Translations under genes and position numbers: made by a program
Notes under the pieces: generated by a model
What the model saw: only the letters and a program-made list of their open reading frames with translations
What the model was told of the DNA's origin: nothing
Database searches by the model: none
Part shown: positions 7,152-13,313 of the stretch, in pieces
Numbering within the stretch: the first letter of the stretch is position 1
Layout: each line of letters begins with the position of its first letter
Assembly (NCBI GenBank): GCA_027293245.1
Contig: JAPUFZ010000166.1
Coordinates: 1 to 13,313 of the forward strand
DNA length: 13,313 bases
Origin: Gammaproteobacteria bacterium
Lineage (GTDB): Bacteria > Pseudomonadota > Gammaproteobacteria > GCA-001735895
Direction of reading: 5' to 3'

Positions 7152-9605
7152 TCAGGTTCGCAGTATTCTCATTGGAGAAATATTATAGACCTTTCGGCTT
7201 ACCAGGATGCCCGCAATTGTCAGTATCAGGCCTGCAGACAACAGGCTATAGGCCCATAAAGCGGGAGAAAACTGATAATTGATATCGAAGAAATAATCAC
7301 TGATAAACCATGCTGAGAGGCTTGCAAACATTGCAGAAAACAATCCAACCAAGCTGCCCATCAAGGTGAACTCGAGCACATTAATTCTATATAACTGACT
7401 GGTTTTGGCAGACATCGCACGTAGCAGGCTAGATTCCATCTGACGTTCGCGCTTGCCAGTCTGAATTGCCGCCAACAAGACGATGAATGCTGAAGCAAGG
7501 GCAAAAATAAAAAAGAACTCAAGTGCGATCGAGGCACGCTCGACGATACCGCGCATACGCGCCATCAACTCGGTGATATCGAGCAGGGTGAGAGAAGGGA
7601 AGCGCGACAGTAGTTGTTTAAGATCTGACTTTTGAGCATCCTTGATTAAAGCACTCAATAGCCAGGTTTGAGGTAGATCTTCGATTAACTGGCGGTTGGC
7701 GATGATAAAAAAATTTGGTTTGAAATTTTCCCAGAGTACCGATCGGATGTTGGTAACAGGCGCCTCGAAGAGCTCGCTACCGACGCTAAAGGACAGGGTA
7801 TCGCCGAGATCTATCCGTAGCGTCTTCGCCAACCCCTGTTCTACCGAAAGTTGTGCCCGGGTGTTAGCCGAGTCAATCCATTCACCTTCAACAACGGCGT
7901 TGTCGTCCGGTAAATCTTCGGCATAGCTCAGGTTAAAGGTATGCCGTGCCAGGTGATGCGCACGCGGATCGCTGAACTCGATTGTGTCCACAGCCTGACC
8001 GTTGATATGGGTCATTCGAGCTCTTACCAGGGGATAGGCCACCGATGAAGATACTTCGCGATCGTCCAGAAACTGCTTTATCCCGTTTACCTTCCCGGTC
8101 GGGATATTAATCAGAAAATAGTTTGGAATATCATCGGGCAACTGGGTCTGCCATGAATCCAGCAATTCATTCTTGACCACGACTATCAGCAGGATCGCCA
8201 GCAACGCCAGACTGAAGCCAGACATCACGAATATCGCTCCGCGCGCACTGGTCTTTAATCGACTCAGTAAATACTGCCTCATCCAGAAACGAGACAGGGT
8301 TGTAGACAAGAGTAGATTGATCATCAAATGAAAAATGAGCGGTAACAACAGGGCAACGAGTAAAACGATAGCCAGCGTGACAATGGCCAGTATTGAGTTT
8401 TGCATGAGGACCACTAAAACCAGGAATACCGAGGCTATCGCCACGCCTGAAACCATCAGTTTTCGGCGCACCGACTGGGGATCACTGATATGACGAAAAA
8501 CCTGCATCGGCGGTGTTGCAATGACATTCACCAGATAGGGGAGACTGAAACCGACGAGGCTGATAAAACCAACAACAGCGGCGATCAGAAAAGGCCTGAT
8601 AGTAAATACCTGCGGCAATGATTTGCCGAACCAGCCATCGAGCGTCCATTGCAATGGGAACTGGGAAAACCAGCCTGCTGCTAAGCCGATTAAAGTTGCG
8701 ATTATCCAGATCCTGGCCAGTTGCCAGGCATAAAACCGGTACAATCTGGATTGCGAGATACCAAAGGCCCTCAACATGGCGATCTTGGGTGCCTCCTGGC
8801 TAGCGGTATATCGCGCCGTGATAGCAATGGCTACCATGGCGATAACCAGGGTCAGAACAATTGACAGGGCAAAAAACTTGCGCGTGCGTTCCAGCGCCTG
8901 GCGCATCTCGGGTCGCGCATTTTCCAGATTCTGAATTCGCTCGGCTTCGGTGAGTCGGGGTTTTAACCAGTCAGTCAGTTCGACAATTCGATCCTGCTCA
9001 CCCGCAAATAACAGGCGGTATTCGACTCGACTACCCGCAACCACCAGTTCAGTACCGGGTAAATCCTCAAGGTTCATTAAAATTCTGGGAGCGAGGTTGA
9101 ACAGCGTGCCGCCACGATCGGGTTCATAGCTTAGCAGCCAGCTCGCCCTGAGACCAAGGCTACCGATTGTCAGCGTATCACCAAGCAATGAAAACAACTT
9201 GGAATCAAGCCAGACTTCTCCAGCCGCCGGACCCTGATTCACCTTAGTCCTGTGTCCGACCAGGTCTGCGGCCCTTTCCAGTTGTCCTCGCAGAGGATAG
9301 CTTCGATCCACCGCTTTTAGCTCAACCAGTTGGGCATCGTCGTCGATAAAGATAGCGGTGGTTAAACTGATTGTTGTCGATACCTGTAAACCGATTCTAC
9401 TCGCCTCACGCGCGTAGTCGTCGATAAATGGGTGGTTCGAGATAACCACCAGGTCAGCAGCCAGCAACTCGCTGGCCTGACGATCGAGTAACAGGCTGAT
9501 ACGTTGCGTGATCAGCTGGCTGGCGTTAACAATGGCGATGGTGATCACGGTGGCGATCAGCATCAGCCAATACGACTGAATCACTGGCAAGCCTGAAATT
9601 TTCAT
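7152..9605 (-). CDS. ybbP: YbbP-like ABC transporter permease (FtsX/MacB fold)
   Basis: This 817-residue inner-membrane permease is the partner of the ATPase YbbA. About ten membrane helices are visible: 10-28, 243-265, 297-315, 338-358, 385-402, 404-428, 457-478, 693-715, 745-770 and 784-802. Two large periplasmic domains lie at about 30-242 and 479-692. The two FtsX-type modules are about 245-370 and 695-815. Cytoplasmic turns EAPKIAMLRAFGIS (271-284) and RQMESSLLRAMSAKT (721-735) are the ATPase-coupling elements of type VII ABC systems. Such transporters act mechanically on envelope substrates rather than importing nutrients; the substrate of YbbAP is not settled. The start overlaps the ybbA stop by 4 bases (ATGA). 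The layout matches the E. coli tesA-ybbA-ybbP locus. Confidence 0.9.
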   Translation of the reverse strand: MKISGLPVIQSYWLMLIATVITIAIVNASQLITQRISLLLDRQASELLAADLVVISNHPFIDDYAREASRIGLQVSTTISLTTAIFIDDDAQLVELKAVDRSYPLRGQLERAADLVGHRTKVNQGPAAGEVWLDSKLFSLLGDTLTIGSLGLRASWLLSYEPDRGGTLFNLAPRILMNLEDLPGTELVVAGSRVEYRLLFAGEQDRIVELTDWLKPRLTEAERIQNLENARPEMRQALERTRKFFALSIVLTLVIAMVAIAITARYTASQEAPKIAMLRAFGISQSRLYRFYAWQLARIWIIATLIGLAAGWFSQFPLQWTLDGWFGKSLPQVFTIRPFLIAAVVGFISLVGFSLPYLVNVIATPPMQVFRHISDPQSVRRKLMVSGVAIASVFLVLVVLMQNSILAIVTLAIVLLVALLLPLIFHLMINLLLSTTLSRFWMRQYLLSRLKTSARGAIFVMSGFSLALLAILLIVVVKNELLDSWQTQLPDDIPNYFLINIPTGKVNGIKQFLDDREVSSSVAYPLVRARMTHINGQAVDTIEFSDPRAHHLARHTFNLSYAEDLPDDNAVVEGEWIDSANTRAQLSVEQGLAKTLRIDLGDTLSFSVGSELFEAPVTNIRSVLWENFKPNFFIIANRQLIEDLPQTWLLSALIKDAQKSDLKQLLSRFPSLTLLDITELMARMRGIVERASIALEFFFIFALASAFIVLLAAIQTGKRERQMESSLLRAMSAKTSQLYRINVLEFTLMGSLVGLFSAMFASLSAWFISDYFFDINYQFSPALWAYSLLSAGLILTIAGILVSRKVYNISPMRILRT

Positions 9606-10291
9606 CTTTGTTCCTGATTCTGCAAGCAGCCGGATTCGATTAAAATCTGCCGATCTCCACGCTGCGCCAACTCGGCTTCGTGAGTTACCAGTATTAAGGT
9701 AGTACCGGCCTGATCGCGCAGACGAAACATCAAGTCCGCTATTTGACGGCCAGTTCCGGCGTCGAGATTGCCGGTCGGTTCATCTGCGAATAATATCTCT
9801 GGTTTAACCGCAAAAGCCCGTGCTATCGATACTCGTTGTTGCTCGCCGCCGGACAAAAGATCAACCAGGGTATTTTTTTTGGGTCCGAGCCCAACCTGCT
9901 GCAGGCTGTCAAGAGCCCGTTCAGCGGCGTCATTCGCCCCACCCAGCTCCAGTGGCAACATGACATTTTGTAGCGCTGTCGCCCCCTGCACGAGCTGAAA
10001 CGACTGGAATACAAAGCCTACCTTACCGGCGCGTATAGCCGAACGTTGCTCCTCGGTCTTGTCGCTGAGCGACTGGCCCAGTAGTTCTATTTCGCCCGAG
10101 GTGATGTTATCCAGACCCGCCATCAGCCCAAGCAGAGTGGTTTTTCCCGACCCGGACGCACCTTTGATAACCAGTGCTTCCTGGTATTCTACGTTCAATG
10201 ATATATTCTGCAGAATGTCGAGACTGCCATCGGGAGTATCGACAGTTTTAGTCACTTCCCGCACCGAGATGCAAAAATTATTTTCAATCAT
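9602..10291 (-). CDS. ybbA: YbbA-like ABC transporter ATP-binding protein
   Basis: This 229-residue ATPase belongs to the LolD/MacB group. Walker A is GASGSGKT (44-51), the Q-loop is VFQSF (94-98, Gln96), the signature is LSGGEQQR (146-153), Walker B is ILFADEP (166-172, catalytic Glu171), followed by TGNLD and the H-loop VTHE (202-205, His204). All catalytic residues are intact. It powers the downstream permease, with which it overlaps by 4 bases. The ATG at 10291 lies 22 bases beyond the tesA start on the other strand, so the two genes overlap head-to-head. Starting instead at the in-frame GTG at 10264 would remove the first beta strand, so the longer form is preferred. The ribosome-binding site is weak. 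Confidence 0.93.
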   Translation of the reverse strand: MIENNFCISVREVTKTVDTPDGSLDILQNISLNVEYQEALVIKGASGSGKTTLLGLMAGLDNITSGEIELLGQSLSDKTEEQRSAIRAGKVGFVFQSFQLVQGATALQNVMLPLELGGANDAAERALDSLQQVGLGPKKNTLVDLLSGGEQQRVSIARAFAVKPEILFADEPTGNLDAGTGRQIADLMFRLRDQAGTTLILVTHEAELAQRGDRQILIESGCLQNQEQR

Positions 10292-10901
10292 TAGCTTTGT
10301 CTTGTTATTGTTGGTTCAGACCCTGGTTTGTGCCGAAAATTCAGCTGCCAAAATATTGATTCTCGGTGACAGCTTGAGCGCCGCGTATAATATACCGATT
10401 GAGAAGAGTTGGCCTGAATTGTTTCGCACCAATATGAGGGCAAGTTACCCACAATCAAGCGTAATCAACGCCAGCATTAGTGGTGAAACCACGTTTGGCG
10501 GGGTACAACGGCTGGCGAAATTACTCGATAAACATGCGCCCAGCCATTTGATTATTGAACTGGGCGGCAACGATGGATTAAGAGGCCTCAATTTTACTCA
10601 GTCCACCGCCAATTTGAGCCGGATGGTTGCGCAGGCACAACAACAGCATATTTCTGTATTGCTGATCGGTGTTCGTATGCCGCCTAATTTTGGCGTCGCT
10701 TACAACTTGCGCTTTCAGCAAATATTTGAATCGATCACGGCACAACACAAAATCCACTATTTACCAAGATTTCTGGAAGGCGTTGCGGCCAGTGAGGCCC
10801 GGCTGATGCAAAACGATGGCATCCACCCGACTGCCGAGGCACAACCGATTCTGGCCGATAAAGTCTTCGATGCGATGCAACTGATACTAGGCAACCCCTG
10901 A
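10269..10901 (+). CDS. tesA: Periplasmic arylesterase / lysophospholipase / thioesterase TesA
   Basis: This 210-residue secreted SGNH hydrolase cleaves acyl esters and thioesters in the periplasm. A signal peptide begins [10 protein letters not shown] with a hydrophobic core to about 20 and likely cleavage after VCA (residue 22). Block I is ILGDSLSAAY (31-40, nucleophile Ser35), block II SGETTFGG (71-78, oxyanion Gly72), block III GGNDGLRG (99-106, Asn101) and block V NDGIHPTAEAQ (182-192, Asp183 and His186). The catalytic set is complete. ATG 10269 was chosen because it begins the signal peptide; an open frame continues upstream but is antisense to ybbA. It is divergent from ybbA, as in E. 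coli, but here the two starts overlap by 23 bases. No obvious terminator follows. Confidence 0.94.
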   Translation: MQKLFSIISFVLLLLVQTLVCAENSAAKILILGDSLSAAYNIPIEKSWPELFRTNMRASYPQSSVINASISGETTFGGVQRLAKLLDKHAPSHLIIELGGNDGLRGLNFTQSTANLSRMVAQAQQQHISVLLIGVRMPPNFGVAYNLRFQQIFESITAQHKIHYLPRFLEGVAASEARLMQNDGIHPTAEAQPILADKVFDAMQLILGNP

Positions 10902-10932
10902 TCGATACAAGAATTAAAATCTATTTTTAAAA

Positions 10933-11086
10933 GATGCTCTCGCCAAGGCGCCAAGCGCGCAAAGGATTAAAGGTGTAACACAATAAAACCATTTTAAAGT
11001 AGGATTAATACTTTTAGCAGTATCGACAATTTCACTTCCCTTTCTCGTCTTTTCCTTTGCGTCCTTCGCGCCTTTGCGAGAGCATC
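10933..11086. repeat. Inverted repeat with 34-base arms between convergent genes
   Basis: The left arm (10933-10966) begins GATGCTCTCGCCAAGGCGCC. The reverse complement of the right arm (11053-11086) begins GATGCTCTCGCAAAGGCGCG. I count 30 of 34 identical positions, and both arms end in GCAAAGGA. The 86 bases between are AT-rich and contain a small hairpin, AAAGTA (10996-11001) with TACTTT (11009-11014). The element fills most of the 204-base gap between the tesA and HAD-gene stops. The GC-rich CGCAAAGGCGC-type arms recall dispersed intergenic repeats I know from many bacterial genomes, but copy number cannot be judged from one window. No clear target duplication flanks it. The loop is too long for a normal intrinsic terminator. 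Confidence 0.75.
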
Positions 11087-11105
11087 AACTTCTAGAAACT
11101 ACGGG

Positions 11106-11798
11106 CTAAAGCAACAATTCGAGTTCGTGCAAATTAGAGATCTGGTATTTGGGATGCGGCAGGTCATCGGGCCAGGTGGTATTTTCACGATTAATCCAGA
11201 CCGCCTGCAGACCGGCATCGATGGAACCGACAACATCGTAGAGCGGATGATCGCCGACATATAAAACTCGATCCACGGAGACACCAAAGCGCTCAACCAG
11301 GTGATGGAAAATCAACTTGTCCGGCTTTGCCACCTGCAGCTCGGAAGCGCTCACCGCATGTTCGATTAAATGCCCGAGACCCACTTTTTCGACGCTGGCA
11401 TTGCCATTGCTGATCGCCCCAAGCCGATATTTAGACTGCAGACGCTCGAGGCAGGGTAAAACATCATCATAAAAGCTAACCTCTTGCCTGGCCGTATAAA
11501 ACACATCGAAGCCGCGTTCGCTTACTTGATTCGGATCGTATTTTGCCTCTGTCGCGAGCCGCTTTAACAATTCCTGGCGCATCAGCGAAAAATCTATCGT
11601 AAAACGCTTATCCTGCGTCATAACTTGCTTACGCAGATCAGTCAACTCCATGGCCGTGTAGCGTTCGGTGATACGAGGATAGTGCTGTTCCAACCAACGA
11701 TAAAGAGTTCGCTCGGCGCGTTCGAGGGTTGGCATACAGGGCCACAGCGTGTCGTCAAGATCGAAGGCGATGATGGTTATATTTGCAAGTAGGTGCAT
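11106..11798 (-). CDS. HAD-superfamily hydrolase (YigB-like phosphatase)
   Basis: This 230-residue cytosolic HAD phosphatase has motif I FDLDDTLWP (12-20; nucleophile Asp13, acid/base Asp15), motif II ISNGN (129-133, Ser130), motif III lysine AKPDK (157-161, Lys158) and motif IV VGDHPLYD (181-188; Asp183 and Asp188). A helical cap of about 100 residues between motifs I and II marks subfamily I. The SNGN and GDH patterns resemble E. coli YigB, which removes phosphate from a flavin-pathway intermediate, but HAD specificity cannot be read from motifs. ATG 11798 was preferred; a TTG at 11813 would add 5 residues. It is convergent with tesA and divergent from ispG. Confidence 0.88.
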   Translation of the reverse strand: MHLLANITIIAFDLDDTLWPCMPTLERAERTLYRWLEQHYPRITERYTAMELTDLRKQVMTQDKRFTIDFSLMRQELLKRLATEAKYDPNQVSERGFDVFYTARQEVSFYDDVLPCLERLQSKYRLGAISNGNASVEKVGLGHLIEHAVSASELQVAKPDKLIFHHLVERFGVSVDRVLYVGDHPLYDVVGSIDAGLQAVWINRENTTWPDDLPHPKYQISNLHELELLL

Positions 11799-11841
11799 TT
11801 CACTGGATTTCAATCCATCGTAATTCTAGCGCGTAAAAGGC

Positions 11842-11870
11842 TTTAACTGGACGCGATAGTTCATTATTAT
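11842..11870 (+). promoter_or_regulatory. Candidate ispG promoter
   Basis: In the 101-base divergent gap 11799-11899, TTTAAC (11842-11847) and TATTAT (11865-11870) are 17 bases apart and precede the ispG ATG by about 29 bases. The -10 box matches 5 of 6 positions; the -35 box matches only 3. No other regulatory element stands out in the gap. Confidence 0.3.
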
Positions 11871-11899
11871 ATCAGAACCTTTCATTCTGGTTGTTGTGC

Positions 11900-13117
11900 A
11901 TGATCCTGACAAATCGTCATAAAACTCTATCGGTAACGATTGGCGACGTCCACCTGGGCGACGGCGCACCAATCGTCGTGCAGTCGATGACGAATACTGA
12001 TACCGCCAATATCGAAGCCACGGTCGAGCAAATCAAACTGCTATCCGATGCGGGCTCGGAGTTGGTGCGAGTAACGGTTAATAACGAAGATTCGGCAAAA
12101 GCGATACCCTATATCGTCGAACGATTGAGCGCTCAGGATTATAGCGTGCCGGTGATTGGCGATTTCCACTTCAATGGCCATAAATTGCTCAACAAGCACG
12201 CGGCCTGTGCCAGGTCACTGGCCAAGTACCGAATTAACCCCGGCAACGTAGGTCACGGCAAGAAACGCGATATCCAGTTCAGCGATATGATCGAGACTGC
12301 CTGCAAATACGACAAACCAGTCCGTATTGGGGTCAACTGGGGCAGCCTCGACCAACAATTACTCGCCACGCTGTTAACTCGCAATGCCAACCTTGCCGAC
12401 CCACTGGCCCTGTCTGAAATTACCCGGCAAGCCGTGATCGAGTCTGCGCTTTCCAGTGCAAAATTCGCCCGCCAGATTGGCCTCGATGCAAACCGCCTGG
12501 TGATTAGCTGCAAAATGAGCCGGGTTGCCGATTTAATCAGCGTTTACCAGTCACTCGCGCAACAGTCGAATTATGCCCTTCACCTGGGACTGACCGAGGC
12601 CGGAATGGGTGACAAGGGTATCGTCGCTTCGACCTCGGCGCTGGCGGTTTTATTAACCCAGGGAATTGGTGACACGATTCGGATTTCACTGACACCGGAA
12701 CCCGGTGCCAGTCGTGAGCGTGAAGTCAAAATTGCGCAGCAGATACTGCAAGCGCTTGAATTGCGTTCGTTTACACCGACGGTAATCGCCTGCCCCGGCT
12801 GTGGCCGTACTACCAGCGAGTACTTCCAGGTCCTGGCGAAACAGATTCAGCAACAGCTGGACGAGTCCATGCCTGCCTGGAAACACCGTTACCCCGGCGT
12901 TGAATCGATGAAAGTGGCGGTCATGGGTTGCGTGGTCAATGGTCCGGGCGAAAGCAAACATGCCAACATTGGTATCAGTTTACCTGGCACCGGCGAACAG
13001 CCGGTGGCGCCGGTTTATGCAGATGGCGAAAAAACGGTCACTCTCAAGGGTGATAACATTGCCAACGAATTTATCACATTGGTAAATGACTATGTGGTTA
13101 GTCACTATTCGAAATAA
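11900..13117 (+). CDS. ispG: 4-hydroxy-3-methylbut-2-en-1-yl diphosphate synthase IspG, long type
   Basis: This enzyme of the non-mevalonate isoprenoid pathway converts the cyclic diphosphate MEcPP to HMBPP using a [4Fe-4S] cluster. The 405-residue protein has a TIM-barrel half and a reductase-like half. Cluster ligands are CPGC (298-301; Cys298, Cys301), Cys344 in [12 protein letters not shown] and Glu351. Barrel motifs include VQSMTNTDT (27-35), RINPGNVG (111-118), RIGVNWGSL (142-150) and [12 protein letters not shown] (229-240). Segments such as [23 protein letters not shown] and the C-terminal [15 protein letters not shown] belong to the longer form I associate with alpha- and betaproteobacteria, not the 372-residue E. 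coli form. ATG 11900 is used; an in-frame TTG at 11891 is possible. No Shine-Dalgarno is evident. It stands alone, without neighbouring isoprenoid genes. Confidence 0.95.
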   Translation: MILTNRHKTLSVTIGDVHLGDGAPIVVQSMTNTDTANIEATVEQIKLLSDAGSELVRVTVNNEDSAKAIPYIVERLSAQDYSVPVIGDFHFNGHKLLNKHAACARSLAKYRINPGNVGHGKKRDIQFSDMIETACKYDKPVRIGVNWGSLDQQLLATLLTRNANLADPLALSEITRQAVIESALSSAKFARQIGLDANRLVISCKMSRVADLISVYQSLAQQSNYALHLGLTEAGMGDKGIVASTSALAVLLTQGIGDTIRISLTPEPGASREREVKIAQQILQALELRSFTPTVIACPGCGRTTSEYFQVLAKQIQQQLDESMPAWKHRYPGVESMKVAVMGCVVNGPGESKHANIGISLPGTGEQPVAPVYADGEKTVTLKGDNIANEFITLVNDYVVSHYSK

Positions 13118-13313
13118 TCTATACCCTACCGGCTCGGAGGTTGGCTTGTTGGTATCTGGATAAATTGGTTCGAGTGGCGGTGATATCAGATTAAACAGGC
13201 GATTCATGTGATCGGCTGCTTCGATGCCTGATTCGGTTAAACCAGCATCACCAGTCTGCGATAAAATACCCTTTTGGACTAAACGCTCTGCCGCTGCACT
13301 CACGCCAGGATCG
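12980..13313 (-). CDS. TIGR02647-like small protein (C-terminal part; start beyond the right edge), with an antisense tail over ispG
   Basis: Reading leftward from the window edge, the frame gives [20 protein letters not shown], then [20 protein letters not shown]. This matches, from memory, the C-terminal half of the roughly 80-residue TIGR02647 family (AAxRLxxKGLIxQ, then GGYLTxLGxEAAEHA), a small protein thought to be helical and possibly DNA-binding; its function is unknown to me. Family members normally end a few residues after this segment, near 13190 here. In this window no stop appears there: the frame adds a Pro-rich stretch ([15 protein letters not shown]) and then runs antisense into the last 138 bases of ispG, stopping at TAA 12980-12982. 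The conserved part is credible; whether the tail is translated as drawn is uncertain. Confidence 0.6.
   Translation of the reverse strand, partial: DPGVSAAAERLVQKGILSQTGDAGLTESGIEAADHMNRLFNLISPPLEPIYPDTNKPTSEPVGYRLFRIVTNHIVIYQCDKFVGNVITLESDRFFAICINRRHRLFAGAR

Noticed and set aside
10059-10268. An extended tesA start far upstream
   Set aside because: This stretch is antisense to ybbA Walker-A and Q-loop coding sequence; the signal peptide begins at ATG 10269.
11087-11100. AACTTCTAGAAACT next to the inverted repeat as a terminator or target duplication
   Set aside because: It is a short AT-rich near-palindrome without a T-run, and it is not repeated on the other side of the element.
11805-11816. 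GGATTTCAATCC, a small palindrome at the HAD gene start
   Set aside because: The arms are only 5 bases, with no second copy or flanking promoter boxes; chance is a sufficient explanation.

Overview
The window is a chromosomal stretch of a non-enteric gammaproteobacterium, close to even in GC by eye. This follows from the surE-pcm-yqaA-nlpD-rpoS order, a monofunctional RelA with degenerate hydrolase motifs, and the ybbA-ybbP pair divergent from tesA. Nearly all genes are housekeeping or stress genes. I see no phage, insertion sequence with transposase, CRISPR array, tRNA or rRNA, and no stretch over 300 bases without a gene.

Layout. 1-3133 (minus): surE, pcm, a yqaA-like membrane gene, nlpD and the 5' end of rpoS form one stationary-phase survival cluster, read leftward and leaving the window inside rpoS. 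3134-3274 is a divergent AT-rich promoter region. 3287-3823 (plus): an Smr-domain protein. 3824-4003 has no intact gene but carries what looks like a broken membrane-anchored gene start on the minus strand. 4004-10291 (minus): ybbA, ybbP, relA and dusA lie in one direction with a 4-base overlap, a 46-base gap and a 3-base gap, so they could be one transcript. 10269-10901 (plus): tesA, whose start lies inside the first codons of the oppositely oriented ybbA. 10902-11105: a convergent intergenic region holding a spaced inverted repeat with 34-base arms. 11106-11798 (minus): a HAD phosphatase. 11900-13117 (plus): ispG of the long type. 12980-13313 (minus): the C-terminal part of a small TIGR02647-like protein whose frame continues antisense into ispG.

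How the genes fit together. RelA makes the (p)ppGpp alarmone that in this group promotes RpoS-dependent stationary-phase expression. SurE (nucleotidase), Pcm (isoaspartyl repair), NlpD (activator of cell-wall amidases) and RpoS form the conserved survival cluster. YbbA/YbbP form an ABC export-type complex of the FtsX/MacB kind beside the periplasmic lysophospholipase/thioesterase TesA. DusA modifies tRNA and IspG makes isoprenoid precursor.

No new defence or mobile system is evident. The items most worth checking are the frameshifted gene remnant at 3813-3969, the inverted repeat at 10933-11086, the 5'-5' overlap of tesA and ybbA, the type of ispG, and the antisense tail over the ispG 3' end.
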